Notes: a model not told the origin generated them from the sequence alone. DNA of 64,000 nucleotides from Rhododendron vialii (GCF_030253575.1 NC_080559.1:14359001-14423000), one strand, 5' to 3'; shown: positions 34,514 to 46,153, counted from the stretch's first letter. Made by a program: numbers and translations.

Positions 34514-34922
34514 CTGTGGCTTTCAGCTAGTCTATGTTCCAATCCATAGAAAGAAATTGCCCTATCAAGATTTGTGCTTCCCACACCTCCAGTTTCATAC
34601 AAATCTGAGTCGGCCCACTCGATACACCTAATGAATAGAGGCTTGAACATTGTCTCTGTAAGCTCATAGTAAGAAATATCGTTTTGCTAATGACATATTT
34701 CTCAACATCCTCAATGCTCCTAGTTCAAACAGGATGTTGACGGCGAAGATCAAGTGCTACCAAACATAAGTCGAATATTTTTGCATGATAAGCAACAATT
34801 GATCATTTATCCATTGTTCGGACCAAATTTCCGAACATTTCAAAAGCAATTGATAAAATTGAATAACCAGATTTAATAGCTTCAGAGTATAAGCTCAGCA
34901 ACGGTGGAAGCAAAAGTCAGAC
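34514..34922 (-). pseudogene. UTP10: UTP10 exon remnant 23 (several stops and a frameshift)
   Basis: Starts after an AG at 34,923 and reads LLLPPLLSLYSEAIKSG, AFEMFGNLVRTMDK, SIVAYHAKIFDLCLVALDLR, IEDVEKYVI, and after a frame change FKPLFIRCIEWADSDLYETG and LDRAISFYGL. TGA codons lie at 34,917-34,919, 34,803-34,805 and 34,725-34,727. It matches KIFDQCLVALDIRR, FRPLFIRSIDWAESD and DRAISFYGLVDRL. A GT follows 34,514; the next exon was not found. Confidence 0.85.
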
Positions 34923-35065
34923 CTGGTAAGCAAAATATAGGTCAGTCAAACGATGACGGCAGAGGTTCTCTTGCTCCACAAAATAGTGAAAGAAAGAGAG
35001 ATGAATTTGATTACATTCAACCAAAAGCCCCAAAAAAACACATCGAATTTGAAAAAGATACTTAC

Positions 35066-35746
35066 AGTTATTTTCTCAGTTATAAGCTTTCGAACTACAT
35101 CAGCTTTCGATTTTAATTTTGGATCTGACTCAGGCAAAAACTTGGGATGCAACACCATCAGTTTTAGAATGTCTCCAAGATATGAGTTTAAAAACCCATC
35201 AAGCTTGTCAATAACTACCATGAATGCGAGAAGAATAGAAGTGAAGAGAGGTTCCTTGGAGGATGTTGACAACGTAGAAGTGCTATCTTCACCATAATTG
35301 GTTATTGCAGACACAGATGAAGAGACAACGCGAGACCTACTCATCACATTCTCCATGATAGAAGGAAGCTTGAGAAGGGCACTTGGACCAAGCACATCGA
35401 TCAAAGCACCAGTCATTCGAACGTAGGAAGAAGAGAAAGCCACAATGTCTGACTGGATATGTCTGGCCATAGAGGAGAGGCACGTGCTGAATATCAAATA
35501 ATAGGAAGGAAACTTAGACACCACAACTTCCATCACTGAAACAGCTGCCACATTTAACGAAGTTCTAGAATCATCGAGAGAATCAGCAACCAACTTGACA
35601 ATTTCCAAACACATCTCCCCAAATGACTCCACAGCACTGTCATCTAGATGAACCCAAGAACTTGACTACGAAGTCAAACCCCTACTCCCACGCTTCAGTT
35701 TCGTAGTGTTAGAGTCTTTGACAGTTTCCGACAGAAGCCCAAGAAC
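35066..35746 (-). pseudogene. UTP10: UTP10 exon remnant 22 (one stop)
   Basis: A 681-bp exon encoding VLGLLSETVKDSNTTKLKRG, a TAG at 35,666-35,668, then WVHLDDSAVESFGEMCLEIV, and later VRMTGALIDVLGPSALLKLP and DKLDGFLNSYLGDILKLMVL, ending in RKLITEKI. It matches SWLNLDEVAVDSFGKMCEEI, LRTTGALINVLGPKALIELP and LGGFLNPHLGDIMKIMVLHP. Apart from the one stop it is open for over 200 codons. Confidence 0.9.
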
Positions 35747-36123
35747 CTGCTTGCATGAAAGGAATTGATTTAGCTGTGCCAAGATTACAAATCAATATCA
35801 AGTAGTTAACAAGAAACACAAAGATGAAGCATGAGAGAAACAGTAGAACTTAAGCCGTGGATCTGTTAAGTAAAAAGTTCCATCTGTTCCAAGCAGCAAG
35901 AAGTTTTTAATTGCGCTTGACTAGAGATCATCAATTTACAGACAGTAAAGGAATCAATAGGAATTAAAAGGAATGTATACGACGGTTTCCAACCACGAAA
36001 ATCTCTACGTGAAAAACCTTACACAAAATCACCACCTAATCCAACCTTGCCACATAGAACAGTACTACAAAATGTGACAAAAAAACATCTATTTAATATT
36101 CTCTCTACACATGATTCGTGATA

Positions 36124-36340
36124 CTCCCTCCGTCTCATTTTCATTGTCCATTTTTTAATTGCTTATATCTTTCGATCTATAATATTTTTCATAATTTTGA
36201 AAACTTTGTATTATAGAACTAATCGAGATCTATCAAACAAGATCCATATTGCATATTTTTCAAGATCCAAACTAAAAGATATAGACCAAAGAAATAAAAG
36301 AGAAACAGAATATTGGACAATAAAAATGACACGGAGGGAG
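36124..36340. mobile_element. Stowaway-type MITE (217 bp), TSD TA
   Basis: Left CTCCCTCCGTCTCATTTTCA, right AATAAAAATGACACGGAGGGAG, flanked by TA (36,122-36,123 and 36,341-36,342). A left-end piece of the same element is found at 43,029-43,087. Its core GAGATCTATCAAACAAGATC is shared with the MITEs at 18,746 and 30,502. Confidence 0.9.
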
Positions 36341-36362
36341 TAATAAGTTATCCATTACTTAC

Positions 36363-36583
36363 TTTCCTCCTCACACTTCTCCCTGCATGTTTCAGCAACT
36401 TAATAGGGAAATCCCATTGAAGTATGTTGACGGCATGAGCCCCTTCATAATATTTTTCAAGACAGTACGCATTAACTCCTTGATCTCTTTCCTGATGACT
36501 GTGGAAAAATTTACATTCTTTCAGCTCGAGTCAACTAGTTGTAAATGAGAAACAATACATTCCATAAGTGCTCCAAGTGTTCT
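36363..36583 (-). pseudogene. UTP10: UTP10 exon remnant 21 (one stop)
   Basis: Encodes RTLGALMECIVSHLQLVDSS, a TGA at 36,521-36,523, then VIRKEIKELMRTVLKNIMKG and LMPSTYFNGIS. It matches the QELMKCCICLLQAIDAK...VRNEIRMRIHDVLMTV region. Confidence 0.8.
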
Positions 36584-36828
36584 CTGCAAAAGTATTGTAA
36601 TTCATAAACATGATTTTAAATCAAGTAGCTAAGGATATGAAGAACTGCCATACATATATGTGGGAAAGTATAAACAGATTGCATTATACAAAGCAGCCTC
36701 CCATACTACTTTAAACCTACTGAAAGTTCAAAGGTACAAAGTCATGATGAATTATCCCCATCAAGCACATGGCCCCCCAAATTTGTTGGAAAAAAGCATA
36801 TGTTGCAGTACATTTGCTGTATATTATA

Positions 36829-37085
36829 CCTTCCATCCCAAATTGCCGGACCTTCTTTCCTTTTTTTGGAAGTCCCAAAATTTTAGTCCTTTTAAAAAGT
36901 CAAACTAAAAAGCTTTTAGTTTTCCAAAATTGTCCTTAAAAGGTAGTTAACATGTTTTAAAAAGATTGGATTCAAGGGCAATGTAAGAAAGTTATGCCTC
37001 ACAAATTGAATTTGATGTAATCATTGCTTGTCCTTTTAATATTTAGCTTCCCCAAAAAGGGGAAAGCAATTTGGGACGGAGGGAG
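36829..37085. mobile_element. Stowaway-type MITE (257 bp), TSD TA
   Basis: Left CCTTCCATCCCAAATTGCCG, right GCAATTTGGGACGGAGGGAG, flanked by TA (36,827-36,828 and 37,086-37,087). It lies in a UTP10 intron. Tc1/mariner-type TSD. Confidence 0.85.
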
Positions 37086-37553
37086 TAATTGTTTCTAGCC
37101 TTTAAACAAAACCCTCTACTTGAATCAGCACTTCCAATTTTGATGCAGGGTGGGGTTGGTTTGGGTGTTTGATGAGGGGTTCAGTACATGTTTGATGCAG
37201 AGATGAATGACGGGCTGGGCGGCTGGGTTAACACTTCTCTCCAATTAGGAAACCAAATAGAAAATGATGTGTTGACCACAGGTCCATAGCCGCAGCTTCC
37301 CAACACTGCGACATAATGTTCTTCGGCAGTCACTAATTGAATGGATCACTTTTCTTTCATAATGAAGAAAAATGGGTGAGGCTTATTTCAGTCATAGGTC
37401 TTCTCTCTTTATGTCTTTTAAAATGTCTCAATTCGAAGTTTCGTTTTAGGCGTCTGAGGAGCCAATGCCTTGATGGCCACATCCAAGCTCTAGATTTGTT
37501 AGTCGTCCATAACTCATCAAGGAATGAAACAAACGAACATAATCTATACAAAC

Positions 37554-37912
37554 CTGAACATCATTCGATTCTTCACCAGAACTGAGCATAAATGTAATTT
37601 CAGGATCTAGCGGTTTGTTTGAAATGAACTGCATAGCAACTAGCAGTTCCTTAAAACTTTGTAAACCACAAGTACCAATTTCTATTTGTTGAAGCAGCTT
37701 AACAAGTGAAGGAAGCCATATCATGCATGAATACTGCTCAAATATTCTCATTGCAAATACGAACTCTCATTCTATACGAGTAAGAGAAGTTAAGTGATCC
37801 CACGAGTGTAGACTATCATCAGGGCAGATAATAGTTTCCTTGAAACCAATGTACCGAAAAGGAGAAAAAGTAATGAACCCAAGCTAGCAATCTCTCCAAG
37901 AGTCCCAGAAGG
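37554..37912 (-). pseudogene. UTP10: UTP10 exon remnant 20 (stop, frameshift)
   Basis: Begins GTLGEIASLGSLLFLLFGTL, then VSRK; a frame change follows, then RIE, a TGA at 37,767-37,769 where Trp is expected, and EFVFAMRIFEQYS. It ends with LPSLVKLLQQIEI and LDPEITFMLSSG. It matches GERNGLPALLVLLFKSLISR and KKEWEYSFAMEICEQYSSS. Confidence 0.8.
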
Positions 37913-37973
37913 AAAAAGCTTGTCAATCAAGTTAAAAGCAAAGATACCTAGACTGAAGGAAGTTCTCTAATAC

Positions 37974-38040
37974 CTCAAAAGATGTAAGTAATTGGTAGCC
38001 TTCTATGCTCAGCAACTTCAGGTATTACATTCACAAAAAT
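37974..38040 (-). pseudogene. UTP10: UTP10 exon remnant 19 (stop at the 3' end)
   Basis: Encodes IFVNVIPEVAEHRRLPITYI, then runs into TGA just before the GT. It matches IFVKVLPDIVEHRRRSIVAY. Confidence 0.7.
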
Positions 38041-38142
38041 CTGAAAGACAAACATAACCCAATGAAAACCCTGAGATAAGAAATGATTTATGTACCACTG
38101 GAGAAGGGAGGGTTTCGCAAGTGTAGTAGAGTATCATATTAC

Positions 38143-38238
38143 CTGAAGCAATGTGCCTATGCTGCCATTCTTAGATAACCAGCATGGAACAATTGCCGAT
38201 ATGAGGACTTCAAACACTCTTTGTGAATGACTGTTCCA
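38143..38238 (-). pseudogene. UTP10: UTP10 exon remnant 18 (open)
   Basis: Encodes [20 protein letters not shown], then [12 protein letters not shown], matching SHSKSIFEGFISMVIPFWLS. AG and GT intact. Confidence 0.8.
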
Positions 38239-38275
38239 CTGCAACAAAAGAGTTCATAAACACTTGTATTCATAG

Positions 38276-39139
38276 CAGTGATTTAAATACGCGAGGCGAC
38301 AAAGCTCTCATTGAAGCGAGGCGAGGCAAGCGCCTCATTGAAGTGAGGCGAGCGTTTAAAAAAAAAAATATAAACTACATAAATGACCAATATTCACTCC
38401 TACCAGCAAAATCAGAATAAACATCACCATATTACATAATAACCAACAATCCAACATACGAAATACTAGTAAAATATGTAAAATAAGCTCATAAAACTAA
38501 TACACAATATATGTACAGACTTCTTAACATACATATATTGTTATAGTTAAACATATAATACGAGAGAAGGAGAGATCGAGACAAGGCGTTAGTGAAAGGA
38601 GAAGAGAAACAGTGAGAGACGATCAGCTGCACTCGGCGAGCTCTCACTAACGACCGGCGACCATAAGACCCACAAAAACCCACGATCGGAGCTTCCTCAA
38701 TCAATGTCGGACCACAAAAACCCACAAAACCAAATACCCAGTGCTCGAAATCACTTATCAGTGTTCAAATCGATGCGCAAAAGTTCGAAAGAGAGTTTCC
38801 AGCCTCAAACAGTTCGAAATATGACAGATCGGAATTCGAAATACCTCTAAACTTCGTACAAAGACTTTGTCGAGTACAAACAAAGTCGCTGGCGGCCTGA
38901 AAATGCCCGAAGGTGGTCGGCGAGGACAGGGGTTGGGTCACCGAAGGTCGCCAGATGTCTGGGGGTGGTCAACGGTGGTCGCCGACACCTAGTCGCGCTT
39001 TTTACGTCGCCTCACGCCTCACAACTAGGCGAGGTTTTACCGACTAGTCGCTTGCCTCCTCTAAGCTCGACTCGCCTCGCACCCTTGGGGCGTTGTAGTG
39101 TCGCCTCACGCCTCACCTAGGCGCGATTTTCAATCACTG
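38276..39139. mobile_element. Non-autonomous hAT-type element (864 bp), TSD ATTCATAG
   Basis: The ends, CAGTGATTTAAATACGCGAG and CGCGATTTTCAATCACTG, are inverted repeats, with ATTCATAG exact on both sides (38,268-38,275 and 39,140-39,147). GCGAGGCG strings fill the left half and CGCCTCACGCCTC strings the right half. It lies in the intron between UTP10 exon remnants 17 and 18. No transposase. Confidence 0.9.
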
Positions 39140-39271
39140 ATTCATAGGTAAACGACTACATTAGGTTTAAGTGGGAAAAAAAACTCAATAACCGAATAGT
39201 TCTTTTGATGAATGTTCAACGTAGAGAACAGCACATTCGAACCAAACGGCAAGAAACAAATACCAACAGAC

Positions 39272-39454
39272 CTGTGTTACAGCTGATTCCCAAATAAGAG
39301 TACAAATACCCACTATATGGGCCAAAACTTTGTCTGGAGCAACCTTTGCAAAAGTAGATAATATAATTAAGATTTGATTGCGAGTGATTTCATCATTTGT
39401 AGATCGGGCGCAATTAATCAAAAGCTTCAAGTCAAAGTTATTCATTGTATCATC
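39272..39454 (-). pseudogene. UTP10: UTP10 exon remnant 17 (open)
   Basis: Encodes LLINCARSTNDEITRNQ, then VAPDKVLAHIVGICTLIWES and AVTQ. It matches LVELAHSSNDGVTRNHI and FVPDKVLDHIISILTLVGES. The most convincing single exon. Confidence 0.9.
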
Positions 39455-39559
39455 CTGACGTCAAATTCGTTATACCCAGAGTTTAGAAACAAATGGGAAT
39501 AAATAAAGGAAATAAAGGCCTATTATAAGTTTTCTATTCCTAGAAAAATGGGAGGCAAC

Positions 39560-39770
39560 CTTTGCAGGAACAATAGTCGAAAGTGAGGCACTTATATCTT
39601 CCAGAATCAATAGTAGCGTTTGTTGATTGTAGCATATCATACTGAAAACGGTTTGAGAGAAGCCCGATGAAGCTTGTATATTTTGCACATCCTGGTCAAC
39701 ATCATTGTGAACCAACTCATCCATAAACATTTTGCGGAGAAGCTTAAATAAGGGCCCTATTAGGGAAGTC
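39560..39770 (-). pseudogene. UTP10: UTP10 exon remnant 16 (open)
   Basis: Encodes TSLIGPLFKLLRKMFMDEL, then QQTLLLILEDISASLSTIVP. It matches ESLIRPLFKLLQRSM and QQTLLLILKDIFDSLNMNP. Splice signals are intact. Confidence 0.85.
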
Positions 39771-40723
39771 CTACAAACCAAGGGAATAATATCGTTAGCC
39801 CCAATATGAGAATATGTATGACGGCAACTCGACAATGGCATCATGGTAAACAAAACAGCGACCACGACATAATAATCTAGTGATCCAGATAATCAAAGAG
39901 CAGATATAATCATTATAGCAAATTCTTTAAATCTTTCTTCAACAACAAAAAAATCTAGGAGAGAGCACAAGAAAGAAAGTTCATTTTTGCCAGTTCTTCC
40001 ACTATTTTGGTTTAAGATGAGACATGTTTCTTTTTCTTCTTCCCGTATGGAGAACCAATTGTGCAAACTTCTTGCTCGAAAACAGAATCAAGTATCCTGA
40101 CGACCATGGATCAAGAAAACTGCAAAATTTAGAGGAGTGCCAGTAAGTCATCCATAGATTGCACAATATAAGGCAATGTAAATGATGATTATACTTGTTA
40201 GCATGTCAAGGACTTAGTTTAGAAATTTTTGATCCAGATAGTGTCGATCAAAGAATCTAAAGAAAAGAATAGCAACACAAGATGGACACCTTGATAGATG
40301 AATAATATCTTAATAAGAGGTAGAAAGTGAATCTATAGCTGCTTTTTGTAGATGAATGGTAACAAATCATTAGATCAACAGATTTGGGCCATCTCAAATG
40401 CCTCAGGTGGAGCTCATAAAGTTGATCCCTGTGATCTTGAACTCAACTCCTCATGCTTTTAGTAAGTAGTAACTAGTAATTATTTGGCATTGACAATGGG
40501 AAAACTTTAAACATACAGTAGGAAAAATCAACTCACAAAATCTATCAGTTTAATTAGAATGAGCTTCTTAACAAGCTGGTGACATTGTAATACTTGTTTA
40601 ATGGACAAAAAAAGGGAAATAGTTCAAGAAAAACTCTTCTTGTTTTTTTTTTTGAACATCAAGTTAAACTCAATTGTACCAAATTTGAATCATGAATAAA
40701 GATGAGACACAAGAAGCTAACTT

Positions 40724-40811
40724 TTATACAAAGTAATGCCTCCCTAGTGCCATTTTGTATGTCACCGTTAGCAGACCGAAACAGAAGCACCAGGTCTCAG
40801 AAAAGTTGATC
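40724..40811 (-). pseudogene. UTP10: UTP10 exon remnant 15 (one stop)
   Basis: Encodes INF, F, a TGA at 40,797-40,799, then DLVLLFRSANGDIQNGTREA. It matches FFHKLVSMFRSSNGSIQNGA. The left end is approximate. Confidence 0.75.
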
Positions 40812-41199
40812 CTGTCAAAACAAGAAACAGGGCTGACAAGAAACAGGACAGAAATTAGGAAAAAAGCTTAAGATAAAAATCTCGTAAGTTTTGAGAACAC
40901 ATCCATAATCACAAAAGCATAGATCAACAAAACTATTCAATCATAAAGCAACTCTAAATTTTGTAGTTGCAGCACTACAATAGTACTTTGTTAATGGGAG
41001 AACAAAAAACTATGCACCAAAAAGTTAAATGGAATCGCTAGTACAGCAGCTAATGCACTACTAACTGGATCAAATACTAGAGACTAAAGAGGCATCCAGT
41101 GTCTTCGAAGAATGCTATCAAAACTAGGATGAGGAAGGGGTAAGTTAATAATTCAACCCCATAGAAAAAGAAGAATTTAATTGAGCAGCAGAATTCCCT

Positions 41200-42150
41200 T
41201 TCAAAAATTTTGTTCCAGAAACCCAAGTACTTTCAATTCTTTGGAGAAACTTCAATGCACCTTACAGCTCATTCTCAAGAGCTTAATTGACAATATTTGC
41301 AGTCAACAATGTCCTTTATAAGGAAATCAAACAAAGGAAACAATGATTGAAGCTCACTTTTCATTACAAAACAATAACAAATATCTCAGAGTGTCCAAAA
41401 ATAGAGCAACGATGCCAAGGAAGTGTACATCGCAAACCACCTCCCATTTGGATCAAGCTCCTGCTTTTTTAGCACGATTTTGTGTTTTTTTTTTCCAAAA
41501 ATGCGAAAGCTTTATGAAAAAAGGCTCTCCCTGCCTATTGTACTGACAAATTAAAGCAAAATATATTTGGAAAAGGCTTGCATCTCCCCCCACCAACACA
41601 CACAGAGGCTGAAGAGGACCGATGTCAAAATTGATACCATGAGCGGGCAATGGAACATCCGCAGGCGCCGGAAACACAATGCATTGGTGACAGATAGTAC
41701 ATACAAAAACAAAATACCAATGCATCAATTAAATCTCAGTTCACAGCCCAACATTTTATCAACATGCCATTTAGATTCCATTATAACGAAAGCTAGTATA
41801 TTATGAAATTCCAGCAAAACTATTTTTAACAATATGTCCCGTATATCCATCCAACGCAAAACAACCCAAGCTTTAATAAGTGGTATCCAGAAGTTAAGAA
41901 GAATGTTGATTAGCGACGAGGCTAGAAAAGAATGAGGATAACCTGTTTCCCAGTTTTCAAACCTATGTAAAAAGAAGTATTGAGATTCCTCAACACAGCT
42001 ATACACGGCTGCACAATGGCAGAATCTTAAAAGGTCACTCCACCAAACTGGAAGAGAAAGCAGTATCAAACAAGACATAAATGCATGGAATTGAAGTCGT
42101 TCATATCTAAGAGCAAACACAAACAAATAAATCAGGAGAGATATAGATAA
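41200..42150. other. Intron-like DNA
   Basis: The next UTP10 coding block in order (around ERPAVISPCLTILEKL) was not found between exon remnants 14 and 15, so one or two exons have been lost or are too decayed to see. Confidence 0.35.
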
Positions 42151-42154
42151 TTAC

Positions 42155-42223
42155 CTGCAAAGCCTCCAATAGTTGATCTTCAAAAACAGGCTCATTAAAT
42201 GAAGAGGTGGGCATAGCGCAGCT
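42155..42223 (-). pseudogene. UTP10: UTP10 exon remnant 14 (open)
   Basis: Encodes SCAMPTSSFNEPVFEDQLLE and ALQ, matching CSMMRTSSFKGQSLDDHILS. AG before 42,223 and GT after 42,155. Confidence 0.75.
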
Positions 42224-42335
42224 CTAGCATGGTGAGAGCATTCTTGTAAAATTAGAAGAATGCGATAGAATGAAGTTGCAAGGAAAACAAACTATGTAGA
42301 ACATCTTTATTCTTTAACCACCTCCAATAGCAGGC

Positions 42336-43087
42336 AGAGAAAGCCACATTGTCTGACTGGATATGTCTGGTCACAAAGGAGAGTCATATGTTGAATATCA
42401 AATAATAGGAAGGAAACTTGGACACCAAAACTTCCATCGCTAAAACAGCTGTCACTTTTAACGAAGTACTAGAATCATCAAAAGAATCATCAACCAACTT
42501 GATAATTTCCAAACACATCTCCCCAAATGACTCCACAGCACTGTCATCTAGATGAACCCAAGAACTTGACTTCGAAGTCAAACCCCTTCTCCCATGCTTC
42601 AGTTTCGTAGTGTCAAGAGTCTTTGACAGTTTCCGAATGAAGCCCAAGAGCCTGCTTGAATGAAAGGCATTGATTTAGTTGTGCCAAGATTACAAATCAA
42701 TATCAAGCACATAACAAGAAACACAAAGATGAACCATGAGAGAAACAGTAGAACTTAAGCCGTGGATCCGTTAAGTAAAAAGTTCCATCTGTTCCACGCA
42801 GCAAGAAGTTTTTAATTGCGCTTAACTAGAGATCATCAATTTACAGACAGTAAAGGAATCAATAGGAATTAAAAGGAATGTATATGACAGTTTCCAACTG
42901 CGGAAATCTCTACTTGAAAAACCTTACACAAAATCACCACCTAAAACATCCTTGCCACGTAGAACGGTACTACAAAATGTTACAAAAAAACATCTGTTTA
43001 ATATTCTCTCTACACATGATTCATGATACTCCCTCCGTCCCATTTTCATTGTCCATTTTTGAATTGTGTGCCATTTTTTAATTGCTT
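42336..43087 (-). repeat. Duplicated block of the UTP10 pseudogene inserted into its own exon
   Basis: This stretch aligns base for base, with scattered changes, to 35,431-36,166: the start of exon 22, its upstream intron and the first ~45 bases of the MITE at 36,124. It even carries the CTCCCTCCGTCCCATTTTCATT MITE start but not the MITE end. Its exon part reads SKSSSWVHLDDSAVESFGEM, with Lys where the main copy has TAG, so it was copied before that stop arose or came from another copy. The MITE breakpoint suggests the transposon was involved in the rearrangement. Confidence 0.85.
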
Positions 43088-43210
43088 TGAATGACTTTTC
43101 TTTTCCAAAATGATACCAACGACATCTTTCCAAAAGTTTAGAGAGCAACGACTCAACATCCTCAACACACATAACTCCTCTTCCTAGTACTTTGAGCAAG
43201 GACAAAATGA
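43088..43210 (-). pseudogene. UTP10: UTP10 exon remnant 13, cut by a duplicated block
   Basis: Encodes VILSLLKVLGRGVMCVEDVE, then LLSKLLERCRWYHFGKEKS, matching VLSLLKDLGIMLMRDEIVKL. The match stops at KEKS, where the sequence runs straight into a truncated MITE that forms the end of a duplicated block (42,336-43,087). Confidence 0.8.
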
Positions 43211-45141
43211 CTAGCTGTCAAAGGAACATCTATAGTCAAACACTATTGGGAATATAAATAAGATAGTTGAGGAGTAAATAAAAAGTTCACAACCAGAAGT
43301 TAGAATAACGAATAATCAGAGATACATGCATAACTTCCAAAGACAACTACACTAACTGTATCTGATTCCGAAATACTAACCTTTGCATATGGGGAGAGTT
43401 TTAGGGCAGAGCGTAGAATGAAAATTAGTATCTCATTCTTTATAGATTGATTGAATCTAAGAAAGAATGTTGACAATGTTACTACAGACAGAGTTAATAT
43501 AGGTAACCAATCCGTATAGCACTACTAATTGTTCCATTCATTCAGGACGGAAAATGGCAAAAGAAATTGCAAAGTCAAATAAATCATACATAAGGAAAAA
43601 TAGAATAGATATAGAGGCCCAGACAATCATAATGCATATACTCAACACCAAAAGAACAAAGGCTAAGATGTGTTCCTCATTATGACTAAAATTAGGTGTA
43701 GTAACAAGTGGTCATGCGCCATCCTGGAGCCTTTGAATTGCCAAAAAGCCAGTATCTCTGTTGAGCATGTTTCGGGAACAAACATCAAACAGCCTAAAAA
43801 TTGATTTGCGAATTGGCATAAGCAGCTGTTCACGGAAAGCCAAATACAATCTTCACAGAATAGGCAGTCTTCACCTATAGACTAGATCCTGTTCGGGGCC
43901 CAAAAGGCCATCTCGGTACCCTACTCCTAGTTTCTAGAGGACATTTCCCTCAATTTTTCAGTATGCATGTTTCACTCTCGATCCCTTCATAGATCTCTAA
44001 GCTAAATTTAGAATGTATAATTCTTCTCATTTCAGCAAGTTTATCTACTCTACGTGATTCTAAATTAATTAACTAAACCTTGTTTTTTCTCAATCAATTT
44101 TTTGTGTGCATATCGATGCTCTGGACTATCAATGAATAAAGTATGGTAATGTGCACATAAATTACATTAGGTCTCTAGGCCTACCTTCTCTAATGTCATT
44201 TGGCTTTAATTTTGGGGCATGGTTTCGTAGCAAAACAAGTATAGGGGGCCACTGTTTCAGTGTATTCTGAAAGCAGCCACTTTGTGCATATTGCCAAAGG
44301 TTAGGTCTGTCTCCAATCCTCCCCCACCCATACCCACAATGATTGGGGATTACATGGGTTCTGTTGTTGTTTGTTTGTGCTTGTTTGTTTGTTCTTATTT
44401 ATTAACACTAAAGGAATTTGCTATAATACATGGGACCATTTGGAACAACTAACATAGTTATGAATCCCAAGCAAAATACAACATCAAGCAGGGTGTAAAA
44501 TCTTCTATCAAAAAGAGACAAAGCAGAGATGACAGAGGAAGGTATTCAGTTAAAAAATATACATCAATCACAACATGTTCTACCCAAAATTCACTACAGA
44601 AAGAACAAAGCTAAAAGTTTAGCAACTGCTTTAGTTAAACCGTATGTCAAAAAGAAAGAGCGGCAAAAGTTTCTTAGTTTTATGAGTAATAGCATTTCAG
44701 GTTGAAAGCTTTGACTTTCAGCTCTTTATGATTTTTGCGTCAAAATAATTCAATGCATGAAAATGCCCCAACCAGTAACTGTCACTTTTCAGAGCTAAAT
44801 GCAACAAATCCAGCAGCATTTAAACACTTTATGTGCAAAGGACATCCTTAATTCATAGGGCATATGACAAAAGTGCATGTGATCACACAGCTACAGGTAC
44901 GATCCATCAATGAATTTGCACCTGCGACAATGCTCATAGAATATACTTAAAAGGACCGGAAGCAACTGTCTTTTCTTATTACCGAAAATGGTTGCAACTT
45001 GCAACTCTCAACCTCTATTATAAACTTCAGAAACTTTCCATTCTTTGAATGTTGACAAGTGGCCCAAATGAAAGGACAATTATGGTGAGAGAGAAGATGG
45101 AACTGTCAATTATAAGGATAACATGATGGAAAGTAACTTAC

Positions 45142-45315
45142 AATAGATGATGAAAACCTCTGTCCAATTGCCTCCGGTACTAAAAGGCTATGGCTGGAAG
45201 AACTCAGCAAAGTTGTTAAAAATGAAGGCAAAACATCGCTGTCTGACAGCATCAACCTCTTTTGTTGAACCATCAGGCTCAGAAGTTCATCAAGAAAATG
45301 TGACTGAAGGTGGTA
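45142..45315 (-). pseudogene. UTP10: UTP10 exon remnant 12 (open)
   Basis: Encodes FLDELLSLMVQQKRLMLSDS, then FLTTLLSSSSHSLLVPEAIG and QRF. It matches FDELLGMIVQQRRLILSDNK and LTSLLSSTTNDLLVPVGLQK, one of the best-preserved exons. Confidence 0.85.
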
Positions 45316-45319
45316 CTGC

Positions 45320-45692
45320 TCTTGTTGCCATAGTGACTGGCGGAGGTGTGGGCGGCGGATGTTGCAGTCTGTTAGGGTTTGTTTGGGCTGTAATGCTTTG
45401 GGCTTGACCCATTATTTGGGCTTTTTGGCCTCATAGGTGTTTGATCTTTATTTTTCTTATCTGGGCTTTGAGGCCATCGATTGTGGGCTTTGCCCTATAG
45501 GTTTCCCGGGTTTGGTTTCTTGTCAAACTTGGGGATTAGGTTTCGGACGGGCATATGATTACTCTTATTGTTGTAGATCGATTGGGTCTCGAGCTAGAAA
45601 TTTGATGTCATCATTCCTTGCTCCTATTAATCTTTGTAACAACTTTAGAGATTAATGAAATTTTTCGCCTTTCAAAAAATAATAATAATAAT
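45320..45692 (+). mobile_element. 5'-truncated LINE (3' end) in a UTP10 intron
   Basis: The plus strand ends in TAATGAAATTTTTCGCCTTTC followed by an A run and (AAT)n (45,673-45,695). A tail of this kind is usual for plant LINE 3' ends. The preceding ~330 bases are less AT-rich than the flanking introns and have no other identity. The left edge is approximate. Confidence 0.6.
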
Positions 45693-45828
45693 AAAATATG
45701 TGGACACGTTGCACTTTGTCCTATCGATTTTAAGAATTAGAAAACCCAAGATTGAAGTATTGACGCAGGAGCCAATAAGATACTGAAATTGGTACCCTCA
45801 CTAAGGAGGAAAGGCATTGTGTTAATAC

Positions 45829-45909
45829 CAGATTTCCATTGGTGAAATCAACATGAGGCGACAGCGTGCACAACCCTTCAATGCAGCTCATGGCAGCCAC
45901 CTGTAAATC
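45829..45909 (-). pseudogene. UTP10: UTP10 exon remnant 11 (open)
   Basis: Encodes DLQVAAMSCIEGLCTLSPHV and DFTNGNL, matching DVKAAAINCIEALFNLRAAI. Both splice signals are present. Confidence 0.8.
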
Positions 45910-46019
45910 CTGAAAAGAGAATAAATCCTACCCAAGAAATACGTAATGTAACCAAAGCAAAAAAAAATCACAAAAGGATTGGCAAAATACAAATAAGCTT
46001 CAAGAAAATGGTTCGGAAC

Positions 46020-46153
46020 CTTGTTATCACTTGACAGTGGAACAAGAAGCGAAGGAAATTCACCAAGAAGTTCAAAATGTAAGCTTTCATCTAACTGAAA
46101 ACAAAGAAACACAAAACAATGAAGACTCTCGACTTGAACAGCAACAGAAACAC
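46020..46153 (-). pseudogene. UTP10: UTP10 exon remnant 10 (open)
   Basis: Encodes VQVESLHCFVFLC, then ELLGEFPSLLVPLSSDNK, matching VQIESLRCFSYLC...SSFPVLLVPMSSDNQ. The exon ends at a GT. Confidence 0.85.

Noticed and set aside
38489..38725. 78-codon minus-strand ORF
   Set aside because: Lies inside the hAT-type element and has no domain.
45147..45655. Plus-strand ORFs of 86 and 72 codons
   Set aside because: The first is the reverse of a well-preserved UTP10 exon; the second lies in the LINE-like 3' end.
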